Shown: piece after piece, positions 9,969 to 18,587 of the stretch | How the letters are laid out: every line of letters begins with the position of its first letter | Position numbering within the stretch: position 1 is the stretch's first letter | DNA from: Streptomyces sp. SID12501 | GTDB taxonomy: Bacteria; Actinomycetota; Actinomycetes; Streptomycetales; Streptomycetaceae | Direction: 5' to 3' | Assembly: GCF_010550245.1 (NCBI RefSeq) | Contig: NZ_JAAGLU010000033.1 | Location: 52,792 to 116,791 of the forward strand | Length of the DNA: 64,000 bases | Position numbers and translations under genes: made by a program | Notes under the pieces: model-generated | What the model saw: only the letters and a program-made list of their open reading frames with translations | Databases searched by the model: none | Told to the model about the DNA's origin: nothing

Positions 9969-11735
9969 GTGGCAGCCCACGACGACGACATGAACCGCGG
10001 CATCCGCCCGGGACGAGGGTCCGACGACCCGTCCGGGCAGATTGCCTACCTTGAGCAGGAGATCGCCGTCCTGCGGCGTAAGCTCGCCGACTCTCCGCGA
10101 CACACGAGGATTCTCGAAGAGCGGATCGTCGAACTGCAGACCAACCTGGCCGGCGTGTCCGCACAGAACGAGCGGCTCGCCAACACACTCCGAGAGGCCC
10201 GCGACCAGATCGTGGCCCTCAAGGAGGAAGTCGACCGGCTGGCACAGCCCCCGGCAGGCTTCGGTGTCTTCCTCGTGGCCAACGAGGACGGCACGGCCGA
10301 CATCTTCACCGGAGGCCGCAAACTCCGCGTGAACGTCAGCCCCAGCGTCGAGCTCGAAGAGCTCCGACGTGGCCAGGAAGTGATGCTCAACGAAGCTCTC
10401 AACGTGGTCGAGGCCATGGAGTACGAGAGCGTCGGTGACATCGTCACCCTCAAGGAGATCCTCGAGGACGGCGAGCGCGCACTGGTACAGGGGCACACCG
10501 ACGAGGAACGGGTGGTAAGGCTCGCCGAGCCCCTCCTGGACATCGTCATCCGCCCCGGCGACGCCCTCCTGCTCGAACCCCGCTCCGGCTACGTCTACGA
10601 AGTCGTACCGAAGAGCGAGGTCGAGGAACTAGTCCTCGAAGAAGTACCCGACATCGGCTACGAGCAGATCGGCGGCCTGGGCAACCAGATCGAGATGATC
10701 CGCGACGCGGTCGAACTCCCGTACCTCCACCCCGAACTCTTCAAGGAGCACGAACTCAGGCCGCCCAAGGGCGTCCTGCTCTACGGGCCCCCCGGATGCG
10801 GAAAGACACTCATCGCCAAGGCCGTCGCCAACTCGCTGGCCAAAAAGGTCGCCGAGGTCACCGGACAGGCCACCGGCAAGAGCTTCTTCCTCAACATCAA
10901 GGGCCCCGAACTCCTCAACAAGTACGTCGGCGAGACCGAGCGGCAGATCCGCCTCATCTTCCAGCGTGCAAGGGAGAAGGCCAGCGAGGGCACCCCCGTC
11001 ATCGTCTTCTTCGACGAGATGGAATCCCTCTTCCGCACCCGCGGATCCGGCGTCAGCTCGGACGTGGAGAACACCATCGTCCCCCAGCTCCTCGCCGAGA
11101 TCGACGGCGTGGAAGGCCTGCAGAACGTGGTCGTGATCGGCGCCTCCAACCGCGAGGACATGATCGACCCCGCCATCCTGCGCCCCGGACGCCTCGACGT
11201 GAAGATCAAGATCGAACGTCCGGACGCCGAATCCGCCAAGGACATCTTCCAGAAATACCTCACCACGCGCCTCCCGCTGCACCCCGACGACCTCGGTGAG
11301 CACGGCGGCGACAGGTCCGTCACCGTCCAGAGCATGATCCAGACGGCCGTGGAACACATGTACACGGAATCCGACGAGAACCGCTTCTTGGAAGTCACCT
11401 ACGCCAACGGTGACAAGGAAGTCCTCTACTTCAAGGACTTCAACTCCGGCGCCATGATCGAGAACATCGTCGGCCGCGCGAAGAAGATGGCCATCAAGGA
11501 CTTCCTCGACAAGAAGCAGAAGGGCATCCGCGTCTCCCACCTCCTCCAGGCCTGCGTGGACGAGTTCAAGGAGAACGAGGACCTCCCCAACACCACCAAC
11601 CCCGACGACTGGGCCCGGATCTCCGGAAAGAAGGGCGAACGGATCGTCTACATCCGTACGCTCATCACCTCGAAGCAGGGCGCGGACACCGGACGCTCCA
11701 TCGACACGGTGGCCAACACCGGTCAGTACCTGTAA
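9969..11735 (+). CDS. arc: Proteasome-associated AAA ATPase Mpa/ARC
   Basis: A 588-residue ring ATPase that recognises pupylated proteins, unfolds them and feeds them into the 20S core. Order of parts: an N-terminal coiled coil (about 20-75) that binds Pup, tandem OB-type domains, then the AAA module with Walker A GPPGCGKT, Walker B IVFFDE and sensor NRED. The C-terminus ends GQYL, the Tyr-penultimate tail that docks into the proteasome alpha ring. The GTG start lies 8 nt after a strong GGAGGAGG site; an ATG at 9951 upstream is rejected because it overlaps that site. A strong terminator follows. Confidence 0.97.
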   Translation: MAAHDDDMNRGIRPGRGSDDPSGQIAYLEQEIAVLRRKLADSPRHTRILEERIVELQTNLAGVSAQNERLANTLREARDQIVALKEEVDRLAQPPAGFGVFLVANEDGTADIFTGGRKLRVNVSPSVELEELRRGQEVMLNEALNVVEAMEYESVGDIVTLKEILEDGERALVQGHTDEERVVRLAEPLLDIVIRPGDALLLEPRSGYVYEVVPKSEVEELVLEEVPDIGYEQIGGLGNQIEMIRDAVELPYLHPELFKEHELRPPKGVLLYGPPGCGKTLIAKAVANSLAKKVAEVTGQATGKSFFLNIKGPELLNKYVGETERQIRLIFQRAREKASEGTPVIVFFDEMESLFRTRGSGVSSDVENTIVPQLLAEIDGVEGLQNVVVIGASNREDMIDPAILRPGRLDVKIKIERPDAESAKDIFQKYLTTRLPLHPDDLGEHGGDRSVTVQSMIQTAVEHMYTESDENRFLEVTYANGDKEVLYFKDFNSGAMIENIVGRAKKMAIKDFLDKKQKGIRVSHLLQACVDEFKENEDLPNTTNPDDWARISGKKGERIVYIRTLITSKQGADTGRSIDTVANTGQYL

Positions 11736-11744
11736 AAAGCGGGG

Positions 11745-11788
11745 TGGCTGCGGGTGCCCTCACCGGGTACCCGCAGCCAACTGTTTTT
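11745..11788 (+). terminator. Rho-independent terminator after arc
   Basis: The stem has 11 perfect GC-rich pairs plus 4 inner pairs and a 5-nt loop. It is followed within 5 nt by five Ts. Confidence 0.9.
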
Positions 11789-11969
11789 CAGGCCACAGCC
11801 GGAGCGAGGCAATGACGCAAATGATCTCCCCACCAGCGCAAAGGCGTTCTAGGCTCTTCCGTACCGCCGGGTCGCGCAGTGCGGGGACGGGCACCGCACA
11901 CGCACCGGAGCACCACCGGTACTTGAGCGGCGTCCCCGACCGAGGACACCGCCGGGCAAGGAGGGCCGC

Positions 11970-13481
11970 ATGACCGTACGGCGAGTAATGGGCATCGAGA
12001 CGGAGTACGGGATCTCGGTCCCCGGCCACCCCAACGCCAATGCCATGCTCACCTCGTCCCAGATCGTCAACGCCTACGCGGCGGCGATGCACCGGGCCCG
12101 CAGGGCCCGCTGGGACTTCGAGGAGGAGAACCCGCTGCGCGACGCGCGGGGCTTCGACCTCGGCCGCGAGGTCGCCGACTCCAGCCAGCTCACCGACGAG
12201 GACATCGGCCTGGCCAACGTCATCCTCACCAACGGCGCGCGGCTGTACGTCGACCACGCACACCCCGAATACAGCGCCCCCGAAGTCACCAACCCACGTG
12301 ATGCCGTCCTGTGGGACAAGGCCGGCGAACGCATCATGGCCGAAGCGGCCGAGCGCGCCGCCCAGCTCCCCGGCGCACAGCCGATCCACCTCTACAAGAA
12401 CAACACCGACAACAAGGGCGCCTCGTACGGCACGCACGAGAACTACCTGATGAAGCGGGAGACCCCCTTCTCGGACATCGTGCGCCACCTCACGCCGTTC
12501 TTCGTATCCCGCCAGGTCGTCACCGGCGCCGGCCGCGTCGGTATCGGCCAGGACGGTCACGAACACGGCTTCCAGCTGAGCCAGCGCGCCGACTACTTCG
12601 AGGTCGAGGTCGGCCTGGAGACCACCCTCAAGCGCCCGATCATCAACACCCGGGACGAGCCCCATGCGGACGCGGAGAAGTACCGCCGCCTCCACGTGAT
12701 CATCGGCGACGCGAACCTCTCCGAGATCTCGACCTATCTGAAGCTGGGCACCACGGCCCTGGTCCTCTCCATGATCGAGGACGGCTTCATCGCGGTCGAC
12801 CTGGCGGTCGACCAGCCCGTACGCACGCTCCACCAGGTCTCCCACGACCCGACACTCAAGCGCCTGGTCAAGCTCCGCAGCGGACGCACACTGACCGCCG
12901 TACAGCTCCAGATGGAGTACTTCGAACTCGCGCGCAAGTACGTGGAGGAGCGGTACGGGGCCGACGCCGACGATCAGACGAAGGACGTCCTGGTCCGTTG
13001 GGAAGACACCCTGAACCGCCTGGAGAACGACCCCATGAGCCTCGCCGGCGAGCTCGACTGGGTCGCCAAGCTGGAACTCATGGAGGGCTACCGGCGCCGG
13101 GACGACCTCGACTGGGACGCCGCCCGGCTGCACCTGGTCGACCTCCAGTACGCCGACGTACGGGCCGAGAAAGGCCTCTACAACCGCCTCGTGGCCCGTG
13201 GGCGCATCAAGCGCCTGCTGGACGAGAACGAGGTCGAGCGGGCCCGCACGAAGCCCCCGGAGGACACACGCGCGTACTTCCGCGGACGCTGCCTGGAGCA
13301 GTACGCGGACGACGTCGCGGCGGCCTCCTGGGACTCCGTGATCTTCGACCTGCCGGGCCGGGACTCGCTCCAACGGGTCCCAACCCTGGAGCCGCTTCGC
13401 GGAACGCGTAATCACGTGAAAGAGCTCCTGGACCGCTGCCGCACGGCAGAAGACCTGGTCAGGGTCCTGTCGGGCCACTGA
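11970..13481 (+). CDS. dop: Deamidase/depupylase of Pup (Dop)
   Basis: A 503-residue enzyme of the glutamine-synthetase-like PafA/Dop family. It removes Pup from substrates and, where Pup ends in Gln, deamidates it. The N-terminal MGIETEYG carries the metal-binding glutamates, and GARLYVDHAHPEYSAPE holds the catalytic-loop aspartate. The Dop-specific loop after NPNAN-type residues near 35-60 separates it from PafA. The start follows AAGGAGG. The Pup encoded next ends in Glu, so deamidation is not needed here and depupylation is the expected role. A terminator hairpin divides it from pup. Confidence 0.96.
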   Translation: MTVRRVMGIETEYGISVPGHPNANAMLTSSQIVNAYAAAMHRARRARWDFEEENPLRDARGFDLGREVADSSQLTDEDIGLANVILTNGARLYVDHAHPEYSAPEVTNPRDAVLWDKAGERIMAEAAERAAQLPGAQPIHLYKNNTDNKGASYGTHENYLMKRETPFSDIVRHLTPFFVSRQVVTGAGRVGIGQDGHEHGFQLSQRADYFEVEVGLETTLKRPIINTRDEPHADAEKYRRLHVIIGDANLSEISTYLKLGTTALVLSMIEDGFIAVDLAVDQPVRTLHQVSHDPTLKRLVKLRSGRTLTAVQLQMEYFELARKYVEERYGADADDQTKDVLVRWEDTLNRLENDPMSLAGELDWVAKLELMEGYRRRDDLDWDAARLHLVDLQYADVRAEKGLYNRLVARGRIKRLLDENEVERARTKPPEDTRAYFRGRCLEQYADDVAAASWDSVIFDLPGRDSLQRVPTLEPLRGTRNHVKELLDRCRTAEDLVRVLSGH

Positions 13482-13525
13482 GCGGGCCTTTGGGCCGGTG
13501 CGGCCGGGCAGGGTGGAAAGTGTGG

Positions 13526-13557
13526 CGTCCGGGAATCATCGAGGTGGTTCCCGGACG
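13526..13557 (+). terminator. Hairpin terminator between dop and pup
   Basis: A 10-bp perfect stem with a 12-nt loop starts 44 bp after the dop stop codon. It may separate dop from the pup transcript. Confidence 0.6.
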
Positions 13558-13583
13558 TTGTAGCAACAGCGGGGCCAATGTCG

Positions 13584-13601
13584 GACCCTGCTTGTAGGGT
13601 C
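13584..13601 (+). promoter_or_regulatory. Putative pup promoter -10 with overlapping inverted repeat
   Basis: TAGGGT at 13595-13600 resembles a -10 box, and it is the right arm of the inverted repeat GACCCT-N6-AGGGTC. The 10-mer GTAGGGTCTG also occurs upstream of the arc gene, at about 9923-9932. No good -35 is visible. Assignment is tentative. Confidence 0.35.
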
Positions 13602-13636
13602 TGATCAAGAACGTCGAACCGAGCGGGGTGAGGGTT

Positions 13637-13852
13637 ATGGCGACCAAGGACACCGGCGGCGGACAGCAGAAGGCGACGCGCAGCACCGAGGAGGTCGAGG
13701 AGGCACCTGAGGCACAGGTATCCGAAGACCTCAAGGAGCGCCAGGAAAAGCTGAGCGACGACGTGGACTCCGTCCTGGACGAAATTGATGACGTCCTCGA
13801 GGAGAACGCAGAGGACTTCGTCCGTAGTTTCGTTCAGAAAGGCGGCGAGTAG
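13637..13852 (+). CDS. pup: Prokaryotic ubiquitin-like protein Pup
   Basis: A 71-residue intrinsically disordered modifier that PafA attaches through its C-terminal Glu to substrate lysines. The conserved C-terminal half (DLKERQEKLSDDVDSVLDEI and VRSFV) forms the helix that binds Mpa/ARC. The last three residues are GGE encoded by GAG, so the mature acceptor form is made directly without Dop deamidation. ATG at 13637 is chosen because the family starts MATKDT; a GTG at 13628 is less likely. The ribosome site GAGGG is unusually close to the start. Confidence 0.97.
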   Translation: MATKDTGGGQQKATRSTEEVEEAPEAQVSEDLKERQEKLSDDVDSVLDEIDDVLEENAEDFVRSFVQKGGE

Positions 13853-13869
13853 CCTTCGAATCGAAGGTG

Positions 13870-14460
13870 ATGGGGGTGCTCGTGTCAGGCGATGGCGGTG
13901 TGAAGCGCTGCGTGCGGTGTGGTGAGTACAAGGCGCGCGCAGCCTTCACCCGCAAGCGGTCAAACCTTGACGGCTTGCAGCGGCATTGCCGTGACTGTGC
14001 GACCCGTTATCACTGTCGCGCACCGGAGCCCCAGGTGCTCGGCCCTAAAGGCAATGTGCCCGCCGGGCACAAGCGTTGCCGGGGGTGCGGCGAGGTCAAG
14101 CCGCACAACGCCTGGCATCGGCAGGGTGATGGGTTTGCCAGCCGCTGCAAGGCTTGCAGAGCGGCCGTGGCGCCTGCGCGGCATCTGTGGCGCAGGTACG
14201 GCCTGACCGAGACAGACCGAGACGAGCTGATCGCCGCCCAGGGCGGGGTCTGTTGTATCTGCCTATCTGCTCCTGCGACGCAGGTGGATCACTGTCACAA
14301 GACGGGTAGGGTCCGAGGCGTACTGTGCTTCAACTGTAATTCCGGCCTCGGCCTGTTGAGGGATGACCCCGCAGCTGCGTACCGAGCGGCCGATTACCTG
14401 GAAGGAAACGCGTGGAAGCCAACACTCGTAGCACCGGGCGTCTACCGGCTGCCTTCCTGA
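13870..14460 (+). CDS. Recombination endonuclease VII-like HNH protein
   Basis: About 196 residues. Two N-terminal CxxC zinc-knuckle pairs (CVRCGEYK...CRDC and CRGCGEVK...CKAC) precede a T4 endonuclease VII-type core: CCIC, VDHCHKTGRVRGVLCFNCNSGLG and RDDP. This fold cuts branched DNA such as Holliday junctions, so a nuclease role is likely but the substrate is unproven. The start is uncertain; a GTG at 13882 has a better-spaced GGGGG. Its last 49 nt overlap prcB in another frame, so its translation is tied to the proteasome beta subunit. Confidence 0.85.
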   Translation: MGVLVSGDGGVKRCVRCGEYKARAAFTRKRSNLDGLQRHCRDCATRYHCRAPEPQVLGPKGNVPAGHKRCRGCGEVKPHNAWHRQGDGFASRCKACRAAVAPARHLWRRYGLTETDRDELIAAQGGVCCICLSAPATQVDHCHKTGRVRGVLCFNCNSGLGLLRDDPAAAYRAADYLEGNAWKPTLVAPGVYRLPS

Positions 14461-15257
14461 CGCCCGGGTCGTCGTCCTTCGTCGACTTTCTCTCCGATTA
14501 CCAGCCCGATCTCGTCCCCGGCAACCGCAAGTTGCCCTCTGCCCATGGTGCGATCCAGGCGCCGCACGGGACGACCATCGTGGCCGCCACCTTCCCGGGT
14601 GGTGTCGTGCTCGCCGGTGACCGGCGGGCGACCATGGGGAACGTCATCGCGCAGCGGGACATCGAGAAGGTGTTCCCGGCGGACGAGTACTCGGCTGTCG
14701 GGATCGCCGGCACCGCCGGTCTGGCCGTCGAGATGGTCAAGCTGTTCCAGCTGGAGCTGGAGCACTTCGAGAAGGTGGAGGGTGCGCAGCTCTCGTTCGA
14801 GGGCAAGGCGAACCGGCTGTCCACCATGATTCGTTCGAACCTCGGGATGGCCATGCAGGGCCTTGCCGTGGTGCCGCTGTTCGCCGGGTTCGATCTGGAC
14901 CGGGAAAAGGGGCGCATCTTCTCGTACGACGTGACGGGTGGGCGTTCCGAGGAGCACGACTATGCCGCGACGGGGTCGGGGTCGGTCTTCGCGCGCAGTG
15001 CGATGAAGAAGCTGTACAGCCGTGATCTGAGCGAGGCGGACGCGACGACGCTGGTCGTTCAGGCGTTGTACGACGCTGCGGACGACGATTCGGCGACCGG
15101 TGGTCCCGATGTCGCGCGCCGGATCTACCCGATTGTCACCGTGATCACCGAGGACGGTTTCCGCAGGCTGACGGACGAGGAGTCGGCCGAGGTCGCCCGT
15201 TCGATTCTGGAGCGGCGTCTGGAGCAGCCGGACGGCCCGCGTGCCGCGCTGCTGTGA
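14412..15257 (+). CDS. prcB: 20S proteasome beta subunit
   Basis: A 281-residue catalytic subunit made as a proprotein. Residues 1-53 are the propeptide; cleavage at HG|TTIVAA exposes Thr54 as the nucleophile Thr1. With that numbering Asp17 (LAGDRR) and Lys33 (DIEK) are in place, so it should be active. The GTG start has GAAGGAA upstream and lies inside the 3' end of the endonuclease VII-like gene. PrcA follows 78 bp downstream. Together they form the core particle that degrades pupylated proteins delivered by Mpa/ARC. Confidence 0.97.
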   Translation: MEANTRSTGRLPAAFLTPGSSSFVDFLSDYQPDLVPGNRKLPSAHGAIQAPHGTTIVAATFPGGVVLAGDRRATMGNVIAQRDIEKVFPADEYSAVGIAGTAGLAVEMVKLFQLELEHFEKVEGAQLSFEGKANRLSTMIRSNLGMAMQGLAVVPLFAGFDLDREKGRIFSYDVTGGRSEEHDYAATGSGSVFARSAMKKLYSRDLSEADATTLVVQALYDAADDDSATGGPDVARRIYPIVTVITEDGFRRLTDEESAEVARSILERRLEQPDGPRAALL

Positions 15258-15335
15258 GGGTGAGTTCGCGGAAGCTGTAGTGCCTCTACTTGTTCAGGTA
15301 GTCCAGTGACTTCGACAGAAAGGGACGGTTAATCG

Positions 15336-16079
15336 GTGTCGACGCCGTTCTATGTCTCACCCCAGCAGGCGATGGCCGACCGGGCGGAGTATGCCCGCAA
15401 GGGCATTGCCCGTGGTCGCAGCCTGGTTGTGCTGCAGTATGCCGATGGCATCGTGTTCGTCGGCGAGAACCCGTCCCGTGCGCTGCACAAGTTCAGCGAG
15501 ATCTATGACCGGATCGGCTTCGCGGCTGCCGGTAAGTACAACGAGTACGAGAACCTGCGGATCGGTGGTGTGCGGTACGCCGATATGCGCGGGTACACGT
15601 ACGACCGCGCCGATGTGACGGCTCGTGGTCTGGCGAACGTGTACGCGCAGACGTTGGGCACGATTTTCTCTTCGGCGGCGGAGAAGCCGTACGAGGTGGA
15701 GTTGGTCGTCGCGGAGGTCGGTGAGACCACTGACGGTGATCAGATCTACCGGCTTCCTCATGACGGTTCGATCGTCGATGAGCACGGTTCGGTGGCGGTC
15801 GGTGGTAACGCCGAGCAGATCAGCACTTATCTGGATCAGCGTCATCAGGACGGGATGTCCTTGGCCGAGGCGCTGAAGTTGGCGGTTCAGGCTCTGTCGC
15901 GCGATACGAACGGCACCGAGCGGGAGATTCCGGCGGAGCGGCTGGAGGTTGCGGTGCTGGACCGTACGCGTCCGCAGAAGCGGAAGTTCAAGCGGATCGT
16001 CGGTCGTCAGCTCGGCCGGTTGCTGGAGGCCGGTGGGGCGACCACGGAGGCGGAGAGCGCCGAAGAGGACGAGAAGTAG
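15336..16079 (+). CDS. prcA: 20S proteasome alpha subunit
   Basis: A 247-residue structural alpha subunit forming the gated outer rings that dock the Mpa/ARC tail. MSTPFYVSPQQAMADRAEYA is the N-terminal gate segment and helix typical of actinobacterial alpha subunits, and no catalytic Thr1 is present. The C-terminal about 25 residues are acidic and low-complexity. The GTG start follows GAAAGGGA. A 9-bp-stem hairpin downstream (16136-16166) separates it from the convergent lacI-type gene. Confidence 0.97.
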   Translation: MSTPFYVSPQQAMADRAEYARKGIARGRSLVVLQYADGIVFVGENPSRALHKFSEIYDRIGFAAAGKYNEYENLRIGGVRYADMRGYTYDRADVTARGLANVYAQTLGTIFSSAAEKPYEVELVVAEVGETTDGDQIYRLPHDGSIVDEHGSVAVGGNAEQISTYLDQRHQDGMSLAEALKLAVQALSRDTNGTEREIPAERLEVAVLDRTRPQKRKFKRIVGRQLGRLLEAGGATTEAESAEEDEK

Positions 16080-16135
16080 CAGCGACCGTGTCCGTGTAGC
16101 GGTGGTTGTGTTCCGCCTGTTTGTTGTCTTGATTC

Positions 16136-16166
16136 GCACCCCGGTTGCCTGTGGCGGCCGGGGTGC
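16136..16166. terminator. Terminator between prcA and the convergent LacI gene
   Basis: A 9-bp perfect GC-rich stem with a 13-nt loop lies midway between the two stop codons. Confidence 0.65.
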
Positions 16167-16183
16167 GGGCGTTGGTGCGGGTG

Positions 16184-17221
16184 TCAGAGGCGGCCGGGCG
16201 GGGGCGCTGTGGAGTCTCGTACGACGAGTTGGACGGGGATGTCGCCCTGGGTGGGGGTGCGGCCGTCGAGTACGGCGAGGAGGGCCTGCATGCCGCGTTC
16301 GCCGAAGAGTTCTGCGTCGAGGCGGACCGTGGTGAGTTCGGGGTCGATGGCAGTGGCGAGGGCGAGGTCGTCGAGGCCGGTGACGGAGAGGTCGTCGGGG
16401 ATGCGCAGGCCGAGGCGGCGGGCGGCCTTGTAGGCGCCGGTGGCGAGTTTGTCGTCGTCGCAGACGAGGGCTGTGGGGTGGGGGCCGGGGCCGGTGAGGG
16501 CGGCTGTGACGGACTGTTGGGCGCCCTCGAAGGAGATGGGGGCCTGGATGGTGCGCAGGTCGGTGTCGGGGACGCCGGCGAGCCGTGTGGCGAGTTCGTG
16601 GGCGCGTACGGCGAAGGTCCAGGAGGGGATGTCGGCGGCGAGGTGCAGGAAACGGCGGTGGCCGAGGGCTAGGAGGTGGTCGGCGACCTGGCGTACGCCG
16701 TCGGCGATGTCGAGGTTGACGGTGGCGGCGCCGAGGCTGCCGTGGGGGTCGCTGTCGAGCATGACGAGGGGGAGCTGGTCGCCGCGGATGGCGGTGAGGG
16801 CGTCGGCGGCCATGGAGGAGGCGATGACGCCGTCGAGGGCTGCCCGGGCGGAGTGGAAGGGGTCGCGGGCGGGGCCGATGCCTTCGGGGGAGGGGTAGAG
16901 GACGACGCCGAAGCCGTGTTCGGCTGCGATGCGGGCGGCTCCGGTGTAGACGCCTGCGAAGAACTCGGTGGTGAGGGCGGGGACGACGAGGAGGACGGTG
17001 CGGGTGTGACCGAGGCGTAGGTTGCGGGCGGCGAGGTTGGGGCGGTAGCCCAGTTCGCGGGCGGCGGTGCGTACGCGTTCGGCGGTGGTCTCGGAGACGC
17101 GCCCGCGCCACTTGTCGCCGAGGACGAGGGAGACGGCGGCCTGGGAGACGCCCGCGGCCCTGGCGACGTCACGGCTGGTGGGTCGGGTGCTGCCTCGTGC
17201 CACCGGGGGCCGCTCCTTCAT
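16184..17221 (-). CDS. LacI-family transcriptional regulator
   Basis: A 345-residue repressor. The N-terminal helix-turn-helix and hinge are plain (SRDVARAAGVSQAAVSLVLG, then NLAARNLRLGHT), followed by a periplasmic-binding-protein-like effector domain with CDDDKLATGAYKAARRLGL and VTGLDDLALA. These proteins usually sense a sugar-like ligand. It is divergent from the MFS gene across 97 bp holding an inverted repeat, so control of the MFS gene and of itself is the simplest idea. It is unlikely to take part in proteasome function. Confidence 0.93.
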   Translation of the reverse strand: MKERPPVARGSTRPTSRDVARAAGVSQAAVSLVLGDKWRGRVSETTAERVRTAARELGYRPNLAARNLRLGHTRTVLLVVPALTTEFFAGVYTGAARIAAEHGFGVVLYPSPEGIGPARDPFHSARAALDGVIASSMAADALTAIRGDQLPLVMLDSDPHGSLGAATVNLDIADGVRQVADHLLALGHRRFLHLAADIPSWTFAVRAHELATRLAGVPDTDLRTIQAPISFEGAQQSVTAALTGPGPHPTALVCDDDKLATGAYKAARRLGLRIPDDLSVTGLDDLALATAIDPELTTVRLDAELFGERGMQALLAVLDGRTPTQGDIPVQLVVRDSTAPPPGRL

Positions 17222-17254
17222 GTGGACGTGTGGACGTGTGGACTGGCCACATGG

Positions 17255-17281
17255 TACGTATGACGGGCGACGTTATACGTA
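17255..17281. promoter_or_regulatory. Inverted repeat in the lacI/MFS divergent region, candidate operator
   Basis: Two 11-nt arms (left TACGTATGACG) flank a 5-nt spacer, with one mismatch. Just beside it GTGGACGT recurs three times in tandem at 17222-17243. The position suits a LacI-family operator but there is no experimental anchor. Confidence 0.4.
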
Positions 17282-17318
17282 ACACTTCCGGCGTCGCGAT
17301 TGACGGGAAGGGCTGGTC

Positions 17319-18578
17319 ATGGCGGCGGGATACCTGGAGATCCTCAGGTCACGGCATGCGGTGCGGCTGTTGGCGGGCACCCTGGTGGGCCGGTTGCCGA
17401 ACGCCACGGCGGCGATCGCGATCGTGCTGTTCGTCCGGGCCGAGGGCGGCACGTACAGCCTCGCCGGTGGGCTCGCCGCGGCGTACGGGGTGGCCAATGC
17501 CGTGGGGCAGCCACTCCTGGGGCGGCTGGTCGACCTGTACGGGCAGCCGCGGGTCCAGTTGCCGGCCGCGCTCGTGTCGGCGTTCGGCATGGCGGTGTTC
17601 GCGTTCGCGGGCACCGGTCCGCTGCCGCTCGCCTATGCCGCCGTGGCGGTCGCCGGGCTGTTCACGCCTCCCCTGGAGGGCGGTCTGCGCGCGCTGTGGC
17701 CCTCCGTCCTCGGTAAGGAGGGCCAGGTGCACACGGCGTACGCGATGGACGCGGTGGCGCAGGAAATCCTGTTCACCGTGGGGCCGTTGCTGGTGACGTT
17801 GTGCGCGTCGCTGTGGTCGGCGCAGGTGGCGTTGCTCGTGCTGAACGTGATCGGGGTCCTGGGGGCGCTCTCCGTGGTGCTGTCGCCGCCTTCGCGGGAG
17901 TGGCGTTCGGCGCCGCGCGAGGCGCACTGGCTGGGCGCGCTGCGGTCGCCGGGGCTGTTGGTGATGCTGGGGGCGTTCCTGTTCGTGGGGATCGCGCTGG
18001 GGTCCATCGCGGTCGCGTCGATCTCGTACGCGGACGACCACGGCGGTGACACGGTGTACGGCTGGCTGATGGCGGCCGTCGGGCTGGGCGCGCTGCTGGG
18101 CGGGGCTGTGTACGGGGCGCGGCAGTGGAGTGGGCCGGCGGAGCGGCGGTTGACGGTGCTGGTGGGGTTTCTGGCGGTGTGTTATCTGCCGTTGACACTG
18201 ATGCCGGGTGCGGTCGCGATGACGTTGCTGATGGTGCTCGCGGGGGTGTTCCTGGCACCGGCTCTCGCGTGTGTGTTCGTGCTGGTGGACCGGCATGCTC
18301 CGCGGGGGACGGTCACCGAGGCTTTCTCCTGGCTTGTGACGACGTTCACCGTTGGCGCGTCGCTGGGTACGGGGCTCACAGGGCCGGTCGTGGAGTGGGG
18401 CGGAACGCTGTGGGGGTTCGTCGTGCCGGGGGGTGCCGGGGCCGTGTCGTTGCTGGTTCTGCTGGTCACCGGGCGGGTGCTGGCGGCTCCCGTCGGGGGT
18501 GCGGTGGTTGCGGTCTCATCGGAAAATGATCCAAACCGTGCTGCCGGATCCCGTTTCAGCTCGGGGGATCGGGCGTAA
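17319..18578 (+). CDS. MFS transporter
   Basis: A 419-residue, 12-segment membrane protein of the major facilitator superfamily, probably a drug/proton antiporter-type exporter. The loop between segments 2 and 3 is degenerate (GQPLLGRLVDLYGQPR resembles motif A). The C-terminal about 30 residues are hydrophilic. ATG follows GGGAAGGG. The stop codon falls within the presumed -10 box of pafA, 9 bp before the pafA ATG. An MFS gene here, between lacI and pafA, is common in Streptomyces; the substrate is unknown. Confidence 0.88.
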   Translation: MAAGYLEILRSRHAVRLLAGTLVGRLPNATAAIAIVLFVRAEGGTYSLAGGLAAAYGVANAVGQPLLGRLVDLYGQPRVQLPAALVSAFGMAVFAFAGTGPLPLAYAAVAVAGLFTPPLEGGLRALWPSVLGKEGQVHTAYAMDAVAQEILFTVGPLLVTLCASLWSAQVALLVLNVIGVLGALSVVLSPPSREWRSAPREAHWLGALRSPGLLVMLGAFLFVGIALGSIAVASISYADDHGGDTVYGWLMAAVGLGALLGGAVYGARQWSGPAERRLTVLVGFLAVCYLPLTLMPGAVAMTLLMVLAGVFLAPALACVFVLVDRHAPRGTVTEAFSWLVTTFTVGASLGTGLTGPVVEWGGTLWGFVVPGGAGAVSLLVLLVTGRVLAAPVGGAVVAVSSENDPNRAAGSRFSSGDRA

Positions 18579-18587
18579 TGTTCAGTC

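Noticed and set aside
11760..13478. A 572-codon minus-strand frame opposite dop
   Set aside because: It is antisense to a full-length, motif-complete gene.
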